Shown: piece by piece, positions 1 through 7,104 of the stretch
Numbering within the stretch: position 1 is the stretch's first letter
Layout of the letters: the number at the start of each line of letters is the position of its first letter
Origin: Clostridiaceae bacterium
GTDB taxonomy: Bacteria > Bacillota > Clostridia > DSM-8532
Assembly (NCBI GenBank): GCA_012521105.1
Contig: JAAYNA010000128.1
Span: 1-32,222 of the forward strand
Direction: 5' to 3'
DNA length: 32,222 nt
The notes under the pieces: generated by a model
What the model was told of the DNA's origin: nothing
Database searches by the model: none
The model's input: the letters and a program-made list of their open reading frames with translations, nothing else
Translations under genes and position numbers: made by a program

Positions 1-270
1 ACGGTACAGAGTTTTTGGATTATAGAGGGATTGAAAAATCAAAAATAGAGCCAGGCAAGGAAAGGACAAAGGTATATTATGCTCATCCTTTTAGTTCTTG
101 GGAGAGAGGGACAAACGAGAACATAAATAAATTGATAAGAAGATTTATCCCTAAAGGGACAGATATCGCAAAGGTAAGTAAAGCTAAGATAAAAAGCATA
201 GAAAGATGGATTAATGAGTAATCCCCGAAGAATGTTCGGTTACAAGTCAGCCAAAGAAATGGCTGTGTGA
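1..270 (+). pseudogene. IS30-family transposase, 3' end, frameshifted
   Basis: The frame enters from the left edge with G-T-E-F, matching the DNGxEF motif around the second catalytic Asp of IS30 DDE transposases, and continues with WERGTNEN, which holds the catalytic Glu, and RRFIPKGTD, both family signatures. The frame stops at TAA 219-221, but the expected continuation (NPRRMFGYKSAKEMAV) is encoded in another frame from 220 to 267, ending at TGA 268-270. A single-base frameshift near 219 therefore splits the C-terminus. The 5' part lies outside the window, so it cannot be told whether the rest is intact. The right end of the element may lie near 330-352, where the sequence resembles IS30-type terminal repeats, but no matching left end can be checked. 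Family assignment is firm; decay is inferred from the frame break. Confidence 0.85.
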
Positions 271-373
271 GAATTGGATACATAGAAGTTTTCCAATAAG
301 CAATGGATTTACCAAATTTTGCACGGCATTTAATATTGCAATTTATATAGATATAAAATTAATTAAAAAATTC
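271..373. other. AT-rich spacer, possible IS30 right end
   Basis: No gene is seen between the transposase remnant and the rpsT promoter. The stretch around 316-350 (TTTTGCACGG followed by a TTGCAATTTA-like run) could be the right terminal inverted repeat of the IS30 element. This is inferred from general resemblance, as the left repeat is outside the window. Confidence 0.3.
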
Positions 374-402
374 TTGCCAAATGCAAATCTTCATGCTATT
401 AT
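374..402 (+). promoter_or_regulatory. Sigma-A promoter of rpsT
   Basis: TTGCCA at 374-379 and TATTAT at 397-402 are separated by exactly 17 bp. Transcription would begin near 409 and give a leader of about 200 nt before rpsT. The same pair of hexamers at the same spacing occurs upstream of efp on the other strand. Confidence 0.65.
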
Positions 403-408
403 AACAAC

Positions 409-611
409 GTGTCACTAATAATGTGACCGTTTTGTTATGCCAATGATATGTTACGAGGTCTTGCATTGAAATAGTAAGGTTTCTTTAACAGTTGGTAATT
501 ATGAAGCAGTTATACTATGAATTACTGCATATTACAATGAGGCTGGCGGGACTCAGCAAGTAATGAAATCATAAGTCCCCTTATATTGAGTTGTTACTGG
601 GAGGTGAAACA
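409..611 (+). promoter_or_regulatory. Candidate structured 5' leader of rpsT
   Basis: The stretch between the predicted start and the gene carries several inverted repeats: GTCAC/GTGAC at 411-427 at the very 5' end, GCAGT/ACTGC around 506-528, and GGGACT (548-553) pairing with AGTCCC (574-579) shortly before the ribosome binding site GGGAGGTG. Ribosomal protein genes often carry autoregulatory leaders, and S20 regulates its own synthesis in E. coli. I recognise no known Firmicutes leader family here, so a regulatory role is inferred. Confidence 0.35.
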
Positions 612-881
612 ATGGCTAATACAAAGTCCGCTATTAAAAGGGAAAAGATTAGAAAACTCAGAACTATGCGTAATAAAGCAAAACGTTCAGAGCTAAGAAC
701 CTATATTCGCCGTTATAACGAAGCCCTTGCTGCAAACAGCGATAATAAGGAGGAACTTCTGAAACTGGCGATTAAAAAATTAGATAAAGCGGCTTCAAAG
801 AATATAATTCATAAGAACAAAGCCTCCAGGAAAAAGTCACAGCTTATGAAAGCTCTTAATGCCGTTCAGGCTGCAGAATAA
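612..881 (+). CDS. rpsT: 30S ribosomal protein S20
   Basis: The 89-residue product is a small basic protein beginning MANTKSAIKREKIRKL, the typical S20 opening, and it continues as a helical Lys/Arg-rich protein of normal family length. S20 binds 16S rRNA at the base of the body of the small subunit. The start at 612 was chosen because GGGAGGTG lies at ideal distance; a TTG seven codons upstream would add a non-conserved extension. It stands alone, with its own promoter and a terminator, convergent with the spoIIIA operon. Confidence 0.97.
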   Translation: MANTKSAIKREKIRKLRTMRNKAKRSELRTYIRRYNEALAANSDNKEELLKLAIKKLDKAASKNIIHKNKASRKKSQLMKALNAVQAAE

Positions 882-945
882 TTCAGAAGGTATGTTTTGT
901 TGGAAGCATGCCTCTGTTTGTTATGAATAGGATCAGTAAGTTTAA

Positions 946-965
946 GGGCAGGTTTTTACCTGCCC
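946..965. terminator. Hairpin between rpsT and spoIIIAH
   Basis: An 8-bp perfect stem, GGGCAGGT paired with ACCTGCCC around a TTTT loop, lies between the convergent 3' ends of rpsT and spoIIIAH. A partial T-run (TCATGTTTT) follows on the plus strand. The minus-strand side has only short T-runs, so it should work best for rpsT and may serve both. Confidence 0.6.
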
Positions 966-981
966 TCATGTTTTCTGGATA

Positions 982-1557
982 TTATCTCATATTTTTGATA
1001 TGTATATCCTTCATTTCTACTCCGGCATGTCTCATAACAATGTCGGAAATCTGGGCTGTTTCACTTTGTGATAGGCTGTCTGCTTTTACCACCAGGTCTA
1101 CCGTACCTGTAGAACCGAAAATAACAACCACATCTTCGATACCTCGTTGTTTTATTAATGACTCAATAGTGGCTTCTATTTCAGAGCGCCTTACCAAATC
1201 CAGGTATTCCTGCTGAGCCTGGGAGCTGATTTCATCTCCGGTATTTGCATTGCCCGTAAGTTCCTTCAGCTCTTCCTTTTGCCTGCTCCTTATTGCTTCC
1301 CTGTCAATTCTTGCTTGAGTAAAATAGTCGTTTCCGGTATCGGTAACAGCACTTTCACCACCGGTATCATCCGGAACTGTACCATCGGTCAGATTAACGG
1401 TCTCCCCTGTTATATTATCCACGTAAACAGCTTCTCCAAGGCGTTCCTCACCGTCATCCCTGGATGAAAAACCTTTTTCACCATATGTAAATTGAAGAAC
1501 CCCCGCTGCTATTATTACAAGAACTAAAGCAACCACCAGCATTTGCTTTTTATTCAT
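982..1557 (-). CDS. spoIIIAH: Stage III sporulation protein AH
   Basis: The product has 191 residues: a single N-terminal membrane segment (about residues 5-23), a long acidic linker, and a C-terminal domain (about 95-191) of the YscJ/FliF ring-building type containing VVIFGSTGTVDLVVK and ending near HAGVEMKDIHI. In spore formers SpoIIIAH in the mother-cell membrane binds forespore SpoIIQ across the intermembrane space, forming the feeding-tube channel needed for late forespore gene expression. It is the last gene of the spoIIIA operon, 23 bp after spoIIIAG, preceded by a clear AGGTGG ribosome binding site. Length and order match the family. Confidence 0.95.
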   Translation of the reverse strand: MNKKQMLVVALVLVIIAAGVLQFTYGEKGFSSRDDGEERLGEAVYVDNITGETVNLTDGTVPDDTGGESAVTDTGNDYFTQARIDREAIRSRQKEELKELTGNANTGDEISSQAQQEYLDLVRRSEIEATIESLIKQRGIEDVVVIFGSTGTVDLVVKADSLSQSETAQISDIVMRHAGVEMKDIHIKNMR

Positions 1558-1580
1558 TATAGCACCACCTTTTTATATAA

Positions 1581-2171
1581 TTATTTTCTCTTTAAAACCT
1601 GAATTCTGTGCCTGGGTATCCCCAATAAAGCTTCAACGGCATTTAAAATATCCTGGCAGACAGAACTGCTGCCTGCGCCATCGGCGACTACCACAACTCC
1701 CTTTATTTCAGGCTTAATCCTCTGGATTACTACAGGAACACGTCCCGAACCACTGTCCATAAAAACCAGTTCTTTTTGCAGCCTTTTTTCATCGGCTTTA
1801 CTGAGAACCTGGGTACCGTCCTGTTCTTCCCGCATTATGCTTTCCTCAGTCTGGTTATAGGCATGCACCACCTCTCCGTCAGAATTCCCTGTCACCATTA
1901 CCTTTACATTTCCTGCACCTTTTATCTCAGACAGGATTTGCTCAAGCCTTTTTTCAAGTTCCTGCAGTTCGTCTACAGACTTATTGGACGCTAAAGCAAC
2001 TACTTCCACCGCTTCAGCATTATTTTTCGGCTTTTCATCTTCATCAAAAAAAGAACTTGCTACTATGATAATTATTACACCAAGGATTAAGATTATGACT
2101 AAATTTTCAATTCCCCGCTTACCTTTTTTGTCCTGCAAAAAAACTTTCAGCTTTTCAAACCAGTTTGACAT
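1581..2171 (-). CDS. spoIIIAG: Stage III sporulation protein AG
   Basis: The 196-residue protein has a short cytoplasmic N-terminus, one strong membrane segment (about residues 23-41, rich in Ile and Val), then an extracytoplasmic domain with a ring-building motif fold (about 65-125 and 145-196). Family members form large oligomeric rings resembling type III secretion rings, in line with SpoIIIAH. The insert with NQTEESIMREEQDGT is in the region that varies in the family and forms a beta-barrel in the Bacillus protein. Ribosome binding site GAGGGGG; 9 bp follow spoIIIAF. Assignment rests on sequence character and operon position. Confidence 0.94.
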   Translation of the reverse strand: MSNWFEKLKVFLQDKKGKRGIENLVIILILGVIIIIVASSFFDEDEKPKNNAEAVEVVALASNKSVDELQELEKRLEQILSEIKGAGNVKVMVTGNSDGEVVHAYNQTEESIMREEQDGTQVLSKADEKRLQKELVFMDSGSGRVPVVIQRIKPEIKGVVVVADGAGSSSVCQDILNAVEALLGIPRHRIQVLKRK

Positions 2172-2180
2172 AATACCCCC

Positions 2181-2735
2181 TCAATTCTCTTCGTTTATAT
2201 TAATGATAATTTTTTCCTCATCAATAGAAAGCGCCTGTTTTAGCTCGTTTCTAATTTCCTCAAGCAGGTTGGGTCGGTTTTGGCTATTATATCCTGCTGC
2301 GCTGTCAACCAGCAGATTTATATAAAGCTTACGTATTTCACCGAATTTGTTTGACGAAGTGTTTTCATTAAGCACAACATCCACCTCTGCTTTAATTATT
2401 TTCCTGTGGTTTTCCAGTCTGCTTCTGATATCTGAAATCAGCATACTCCGGTATAATTCCAGCACCTGCTTGTGCTGTTCCTCCTTAAGGGAGTGGTTCG
2501 TGTATTCGAACCGTTTATTTAAAAGATAGACCTCATCCTGCCAGCCTGCGTATGATGCGGGTACTCCCCTGTTTATGAGCTGTAAAACAGGGTTTATCAT
2601 GGCAAACATAATAATGAATCCGGCAACCAGCTGTGTAAAATTTTTGATTTTCCCCTCCGGCATTAATAAATCGAGAATTATCATCAGAACTGAAATAGCT
2701 GCAATATTTAGTATCCAGCTCTTAATCTCATTCAT
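2181..2735 (-). CDS. spoIIIAF: Stage III sporulation protein AF
   Basis: A 184-residue protein with two N-terminal membrane segments (about 5-23 and 33-53) and a soluble C-terminal domain of about 120 residues. The opening MNEIKSWILNIA and the LLMPEGKIKNFTQLVAGFIIM stretch are typical of SpoIIIAF. It belongs to the SpoIIIA-SpoIIQ channel assembly; its soluble domain also has ring-building character in the family. GGGAG lies about 9 bp before the start. It is 18 bp downstream of spoIIIAE. Confidence 0.94.
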   Translation of the reverse strand: MNEIKSWILNIAAISVLMIILDLLMPEGKIKNFTQLVAGFIIMFAMINPVLQLINRGVPASYAGWQDEVYLLNKRFEYTNHSLKEEQHKQVLELYRSMLISDIRSRLENHRKIIKAEVDVVLNENTSSNKFGEIRKLYINLLVDSAAGYNSQNRPNLLEEIRNELKQALSIDEEKIIININEEN

Positions 2736-2753
2736 AGTATTTTTCTCCCTGTG

Positions 2754-3968
2754 TTATTGCATCATCCCGCTAATTCCCCCGGCTCCAAGCAAAGCGCCGA
2801 TTGAAAGAAGGAACATAAAAACAGAAGCCCCGACAATACCTAAAACAACTTTCATACAATCAGAAACGTCAGTAATGCAGTCGAAGAACCGTTCTTCTGC
2901 GAAGGGCTCTACAAGCGCAGCAGTAAATCTGTACATTAATACAATCACAAACATTTTAACTATTGGAATGCAGCAGGTTATTAAAGTTACGATCATTGTA
3001 ACAACACCTGCAGTATTCTTAATAACAAGTGCGCAGTTTATAATGGTATCTGCTGCATCTGCCATATATTTGCCTGCTACAGGAATAAAAGTGTTTATTG
3101 CAGTTTTTGCTGTTTTCACAGTGGCTCCGTCTATTATCGCACCGGTTACGCCCTGTATTGCAATTAACGAACCAAAAAGTGCCAGTATCCCTCCAAGCCC
3201 CCAGGTTACAATTTGTCTTAGCAGCGAAGCCATACCTGAAATTTTAATTTTTTCGGAAAGGCCGCTGACTATATATAAAATGCCTGACATCAGGCACAGA
3301 GGTAAAAATACATTTCTGAACACTTTAACCGTTGCCTGTATTGCAAACAGTAAAAGGGGCTGTAAAGTACTTCCCGACACAATATTTCCGCTGGATATTA
3401 ATAATGCAAGTAAGGAAGGAATTGCAAAACCTGTTATGCTGTCAATGGTATCCAAAACTTCCCCTGCATAACCCAGCACGCTGTGAAATCCTAATGCAAG
3501 CATTGTAACTACAGCGGTGTAGCAAGCAAAATAGGCCAGTTCACCAACCGCACTTTCTTTAAATGAACCCTGTAAATTTTTAATGAATGCAGATAAAAAT
3601 ACTATAAGTATCAGCTTTATGATAAGGCTGAAATTGTTTCTAACTTCGGCAAAAAAGATATTAAGAATTTTTTGGGGTAAGGTTTCCACACTGCCCTGAA
3701 TATTACCTGAAACAAGTTCCTGCATTAATTGCCTGGTTGAGTAATAGGGAAAAAGCTCTTTTGCTTCATCGGACATACTTTTTTCAAGATTTTTCTGCAA
3801 ACTTCTTATTTCACTGCTTTCCAATTGAGTCTTAAGGATATCTTCCATTACTGAAGCTCTGTTCTCAGCCTGTGATACATTAGGTACTGCAAAAATTATC
3901 AAAGCAAGCAGCATACAAAATATGTTCCTAAGCATTTTATTGTATGAAATCAGGAAGTAAATCTTCAT
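2754..3968 (-). CDS. spoIIIAE: Stage III sporulation protein AE
   Basis: A 404-residue polytopic membrane protein. It opens with a signal-like hydrophobic segment (about 12-33, ending NVSQAEN), then a charged region, then about seven membrane spans from residue 105 onward. SpoIIIAE is the largest multispanning subunit of the SpoIIIA complex and is thought to form part of the transport machinery between mother cell and forespore. The first ATG was kept because GGAGG lies 10 bp before it, while the inner ATG at codon 12 has no ribosome binding site. 33 bp separate it from spoIIIAD. Confidence 0.95.
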   Translation of the reverse strand: MKIYFLISYNKMLRNIFCMLLALIIFAVPNVSQAENRASVMEDILKTQLESSEIRSLQKNLEKSMSDEAKELFPYYSTRQLMQELVSGNIQGSVETLPQKILNIFFAEVRNNFSLIIKLILIVFLSAFIKNLQGSFKESAVGELAYFACYTAVVTMLALGFHSVLGYAGEVLDTIDSITGFAIPSLLALLISSGNIVSGSTLQPLLLFAIQATVKVFRNVFLPLCLMSGILYIVSGLSEKIKISGMASLLRQIVTWGLGGILALFGSLIAIQGVTGAIIDGATVKTAKTAINTFIPVAGKYMADAADTIINCALVIKNTAGVVTMIVTLITCCIPIVKMFVIVLMYRFTAALVEPFAEERFFDCITDVSDCMKVVLGIVGASVFMFLLSIGALLGAGGISGMMQ

Positions 3969-4001
3969 ATCTGGTAATCCTCCGGTCTTTCGGATGATAC
4001 G

Positions 4002-4385
4002 TTAAAGTAAATCAAGAATAATATTCATCACAGATGTAATAACCGGCATTGCAGTTATTATTATTAAAATCTTGCCTGCAAGTTCGATTTTGGATGCAAT
4101 GGCGTTCTGGGATGCGTCCCGGCAGCTTTCTGCCGCAAATTCGGTAATGTACGCCATTCCAATTATCTTAAACAGTGTTGCAATATAAACACCACTAATA
4201 TTTGCTCTGTTTACGTAAACTTCTATCAGTTCCAGAACAGTCCTGATTCTTGATGCCAGAAAAACCATTACCATTGCACCAAAAACAAGAGATATCTGGA
4301 GCCCTATTTCAGGCCTGTGATTTTTTATAATTAATATTAAAATTGCTGAGGTAATTCCCAGCACTCCTATTCTGATTAATTCCAT
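4002..4385 (-). CDS. spoIIIAD: Stage III sporulation protein AD
   Basis: The 127-residue product begins MELIRIGVLGITSAILIL and has three to four membrane segments with the conserved RPEIGLQISL stretch. The start at 4385 was chosen because GGGAGA lies just upstream; the open frame runs 10 codons further but would then overlap spoIIIAC. SpoIIIAD is a small membrane subunit of the sporulation channel, related in layout to SpoIIIAC. Confidence 0.94.
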   Translation of the reverse strand: MELIRIGVLGITSAILILIIKNHRPEIGLQISLVFGAMVMVFLASRIRTVLELIEVYVNRANISGVYIATLFKIIGMAYITEFAAESCRDASQNAIASKIELAGKILIIITAMPVITSVMNIILDLL

Positions 4386-4404
4386 TTTACTGTCTCCCGT
4401 TGAA

Positions 4405-4599
4405 CTAAAAATCAAAAAGAGCCTTTACGGTGTCAAAAAGATTAGCAATCTCTTTTACAACCATTAGCAGCACTACAACCAACCCCGCAAGGGTGGTCAT
4501 CATTGCCTGCTCTTCTCTTCCCGATTTTGTAAGCAGTGAATTCAGCACTGCCACCAGTATTCCAACAGCTGCTATTCTGAAAATCAAATCTATATCCAT
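4405..4599 (-). CDS. spoIIIAC: Stage III sporulation protein AC
   Basis: A 64-residue protein made of two membrane helices (about 4-20 and 30-50), beginning MDIDLIFRIAAVG, matching SpoIIIAC in size and pattern. The start at 4599 gives a GAGGGG ribosome binding site with 6-bp spacing; the upstream ATG at 4605 would abut that site. It lies between spoIIIAB (10 bp) and spoIIIAD (19 bp). Confidence 0.94.
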   Translation of the reverse strand: MDIDLIFRIAAVGILVAVLNSLLTKSGREEQAMMTTLAGLVVVLLMVVKEIANLFDTVKALFDF

Positions 4600-4609
4600 A
4601 TTCATCCCC

Positions 4610-5140
4610 TCATATCAACACAAGTACAATTGCAAGTCCCCCAAGTATGCCTAAATTTTTATACAACTTTTCCTTGCGTTTTCTGTCCTCTTCTGCTTTT
4701 TTCTCCTGCAAGTTAAATTTTTCCACCATCATTTTTATAAATGAACTTTGGCTCGCCCTGTCTGTTTTCCCCAAAACCTCTCCTATTTGCGCTAAAAGAC
4801 TCCATTCTTCCTGTTCTATTGGCCAGTGGCTCTTAAACTCTGTAATACCTTTTTGCCATGCCCAATCAATTCCCTTTTCTTCGTCCCTGCTTATTTCATA
4901 AACACGTCTTGAGAATTTGGACATTTGTGTATCCCTGTTCTGAGAAAATTGCAGTAAAGCCTGTCCCAGCGGACGGCCCATAAAATGAATTTCATTTTCC
5001 AGATCCATTAAAAATGATTGTATTTCCCGGATGTACTCTATTCTCTCGGTGAGACTTCGGGAATATATAAAACCCACCATTGTTGAGCTCCCCAGGATCA
5101 AAAGGCTGCCTGCGACTTTTGCAATCCACACAAAGGACAT
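4610..5140 (-). CDS. spoIIIAB: Stage III sporulation protein AB
   Basis: A 176-residue protein with an N-terminal membrane helix (about 5-22), the RSLTERIEYIREIQSFLMDL region typical of SpoIIIAB, a helical soluble domain, and a C-terminal membrane helix after a charged KKAEEDRKRKEK stretch. The family is distantly related to type II secretion GspF proteins and would work with the SpoIIIAA ATPase. The start at 5140 fits the family N-terminus; an ATG four codons upstream is possible. Neither start has a well-spaced ribosome binding site, and both lie inside the extended spoIIIAA frame, so translational coupling is likely. Confidence 0.93.
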   Translation of the reverse strand: MSFVWIAKVAGSLLILGSSTMVGFIYSRSLTERIEYIREIQSFLMDLENEIHFMGRPLGQALLQFSQNRDTQMSKFSRRVYEISRDEEKGIDWAWQKGITEFKSHWPIEQEEWSLLAQIGEVLGKTDRASQSSFIKMMVEKFNLQEKKAEEDRKRKEKLYKNLGILGGLAIVLVLI

Positions 5141-6104
5141 TTCCTTCACCATCCAAAACTTTCATTTCATACTGAAACCCATCATTTGCAGATATCACAA
5201 TAAAACGTTCAAAAAAGTTCTCGTAAAATAACTCTCTGAAACCGCGCCTTTCCTTAAGCCCATTAACATCATAACCATGGGCGGTAGCTAACAGGCGGAT
5301 CCCTGCATTCCTTACCTGCAGAACCGTTGAAACATCATCAGGGTTTCCCAGTTCATCCAGTGAGATTACACCCGGACTCATGCTTCTAAGAAGTATTTCC
5401 ATACCCTCTTTTTTATTAATTCCATGAATTACATCTGTACGGCATCCTAAATCGTTTTGCGGAATTCCCCTGTAACAGGCAGCAATCTCACCACGTTCAT
5501 CAACCACACCCACTTTTAGCCCGTCAAAAATATTTTCCATCCCATTACTTACAGTGCGTATGATATCCCGAAGAAGGGTGGTCTTACCCATTCCCGGCGG
5601 TGAGATTATTAAAGTGTTAAAAATGTCTCTGCTGTTTTTAAATATGTTTTTTACAATCCCGTCTCCAAAACCTATAATTTCCCGTGCAATACGCACATTC
5701 AGAGATGATATGTCGCGTATATTTATTATCTTGCCACTGTCAATAACAGGGGTACCAACCAGGCCAATACGGTGCCCCCCCCTTATTGTAATAAAGCCTT
5801 TGTTTATGTCGTCCTGGTAAGCATAATACGAGTTTTCGCATATTTTGAAAACCATATCGGCAAGTTCGTCAATTGTAAGCGTAAGGCTCTTGTTTTCATT
5901 ATTAAACACAAGACCTGTCTCACCCAGAAACAAATCCCTTCTGAATAAGGAAAGCATTGCAGGTTTGCCTGCGCGAAGCCGTATTTCTTCAACTTCCTGA
6001 AGAATGGACTTGTCCAGATTTGAAACAGCCAATCTCACCCTCCCCGGCAAATAGGGAATAACGTCGGTAATTATGCGGTTTATTGCCGTGTTTTTTGACT
6101 GCAT
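4992..6104 (-). CDS. spoIIIAA: Stage III sporulation protein AA, ATPase
   Basis: The 370-residue product is the cytoplasmic ATPase of the SpoIIIA complex, related to type II/IV secretion ATPases. Visible motifs are the Walker A loop SPPGMGKTT (about 168-176), VVDERGEIA (about 200-208), the Walker B-like VISLDELG (about 246-253) and the following ATAHG (about 273-277). The ribosome binding site GGGGAGGT is strong. It is longer than usual: the frame continues about 54 codons past the spoIIIAB start, so the two genes overlap by roughly 150-160 bp. The extra tail has little recognisable character. It heads the operon behind a sigma-E promoter. Confidence 0.95.
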   Translation of the reverse strand: MQSKNTAINRIITDVIPYLPGRVRLAVSNLDKSILQEVEEIRLRAGKPAMLSLFRRDLFLGETGLVFNNENKSLTLTIDELADMVFKICENSYYAYQDDINKGFITIRGGHRIGLVGTPVIDSGKIINIRDISSLNVRIAREIIGFGDGIVKNIFKNSRDIFNTLIISPPGMGKTTLLRDIIRTVSNGMENIFDGLKVGVVDERGEIAACYRGIPQNDLGCRTDVIHGINKKEGMEILLRSMSPGVISLDELGNPDDVSTVLQVRNAGIRLLATAHGYDVNGLKERRGFRELFYENFFERFIVISANDGFQYEMKVLDGEGNVLCVDCKSRRQPFDPGELNNGGFYIFPKSHRENRVHPGNTIIFNGSGK

Positions 6105-6170
6105 TGCGTACCTCCCCTCTGCTTTCTCTGTGGTAATGCTATATAACCAAGGTTGTCCTGTTTTGATTAA

Positions 6171-6199
6171 ATTCTATGCACAGGAAGTTTCAAATATTA
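6171..6199 (-). promoter_or_regulatory. Sigma-E promoter of the spoIIIA operon
   Basis: Read on the minus strand, TAATATT (6193-6199) fits the sigma-E -35 consensus KMATATT at every position, and CATAGAAT (6171-6178) fits the -10 consensus CATACAMT except at position 5. The spacer is 14 bp, as expected. Transcription would begin about 60 bp before spoIIIAA. This agrees with the mother-cell expression of spoIIIA known in Bacillus. Confidence 0.75.
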
Positions 6200-6221
6200 C
6201 TTTGGGATTTATGAAGTCAAT

Positions 6222-6252
6222 AAAAAAACCACCTCAGTTTTTCTGAGATGGT
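6222..6252 (-). terminator. Intrinsic terminator of efp
   Basis: A stem of about nine Watson-Crick pairs plus one G-U pair (6229-6237 with 6243-6251) around a five-base loop is followed on the minus strand by seven U (6222-6228). It lies 20 bp after efp and just before the sigma-E promoter, separating housekeeping from sporulation transcription. Confidence 0.85.
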
Positions 6253-6271
6253 TTTGCCGATTGTATTCCGA

Positions 6272-6829
6272 TTAAACTCTTTCCATGTATTCCCCTGTAC
6301 GGGTGTCAATTCGAATAATATCGCCCTGGTTAATAAACAGGGGCACTTTAATTTGCACTCCTGTTTCTACAGTTGCCGGTTTGGTGGCTCCTGTTGCAGT
6401 ATCTCCCTTGAAACCCGGCTCTGTCTCTGTTACCTCAAGCTCAACGAATATAGGAGGCTCTACACCTATAACCTGTTCCTTGAAGAACAATACCTTACAT
6501 GTTGTGTTTTCCTTCACAAACCTCAGCGCGTCACCAATACTGTTTGCATCCAGCGGAGTTTGTTCGAAAGTTTGCTCATCCATAAAATAATATAAGCCTC
6601 CATCATTATAAAGATACTGCATATCTCTTCTATTGATGGGTGCACGTGGAAATCTGTCGGTGGGACTGAATGAACGCTCAATTGTAGCCCCTGTTATTAC
6701 ATTTTTTAATTTTGTGCGTACAAAAGCAGCGCCCTTACCTGGTTTAACATGTTGAAATTCAACTACCTGGTAAACCTGATCTTCCATTTCAAATGTAACA
6801 CCATTTTTAAACTCTCCTGCACTTATCAT
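6272..6829 (-). CDS. efp: Elongation factor P
   Basis: The 185-residue protein has the three beta-barrel domains of EF-P: an N-terminal KOW-like domain, a central OB domain and a C-terminal OB domain ending [19 protein letters not shown] enters the ribosomal E site and relieves stalling at consecutive prolines. The tip residue is Lys32 in KPGKGAAF, as in Firmicutes, where it may be modified by routes other than EpmA. The ribosome binding site GAGAGGGATG is well spaced. It has its own promoter at 6950-6978 and terminator, in the conserved order aroQ - pepP - efp - spoIIIAA. Confidence 0.97.
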   Translation of the reverse strand: MISAGEFKNGVTFEMEDQVYQVVEFQHVKPGKGAAFVRTKLKNVITGATIERSFSPTDRFPRAPINRRDMQYLYNDGGLYYFMDEQTFEQTPLDANSIGDALRFVKENTTCKVLFFKEQVIGVEPPIFVELEVTETEPGFKGDTATGATKPATVETGVQIKVPLFINQGDIIRIDTRTGEYMERV

Positions 6830-6949
6830 AACTTATCATCCCTCTCAATTCTTTATAGAAAACACCATAAATAATGGGTTAATTAATTAATAAAAAGAAA
6901 ACTGCTCCTGCCATGAGTGGAGGTAAAACAAGCAATAGCTTCCATTGTT

Positions 6950-6978
6950 ATAATAAATGAAAACAGGGTCTTTGGCAA
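6950..6978 (-). promoter_or_regulatory. Sigma-A promoter of efp
   Basis: On the minus strand TTGCCA (6973-6978) and TATTAT (6950-6955) are separated by 17 bp, the same hexamers and spacing as the rpsT promoter, and both -10 elements continue AACAA. The leader before efp would be about 110 nt. Confidence 0.6.
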
Positions 6979-7031
6979 GGACTTATTCATCAGGTGACAG
7001 CGCCGGCTTGTTGTAAGAAAAAGACACTGTT

Positions 7032-7083
7032 AGTCCAGCTACTGTCTGGACTGCACAGATATTGTGCAATGCAAGAGCCTTGC
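7032..7083 (-). terminator. Triple hairpin after pepP
   Basis: Three inverted repeats lie head to tail between pepP and the efp promoter: AGTCCAG/CTGGACT (7032-7052), GCACA/TGTGC (7053-7067) and GCAAG/CTTGC (7071-7083). The first, read on the minus strand, is followed after about 10 bases by a T-rich stretch (7010-7020), so it may end the aroQ-pepP transcript. The role of the other two is unknown. Confidence 0.4.
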
Positions 7084-7104
7084 TGTTTTGCGCAGGAACC
7101 CTAA

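Noticed and set aside
908..1216. Open frame of 102 codons on the plus strand after rpsT
   Set aside because: It is antisense to spoIIIAH, has no ribosome binding site and its codons mirror the real gene.
2575..3471. 298-codon plus-strand frame
   Set aside because: Antisense to spoIIIAF/spoIIIAE; the hydrophobic composition reflects the complementary membrane-protein codons.
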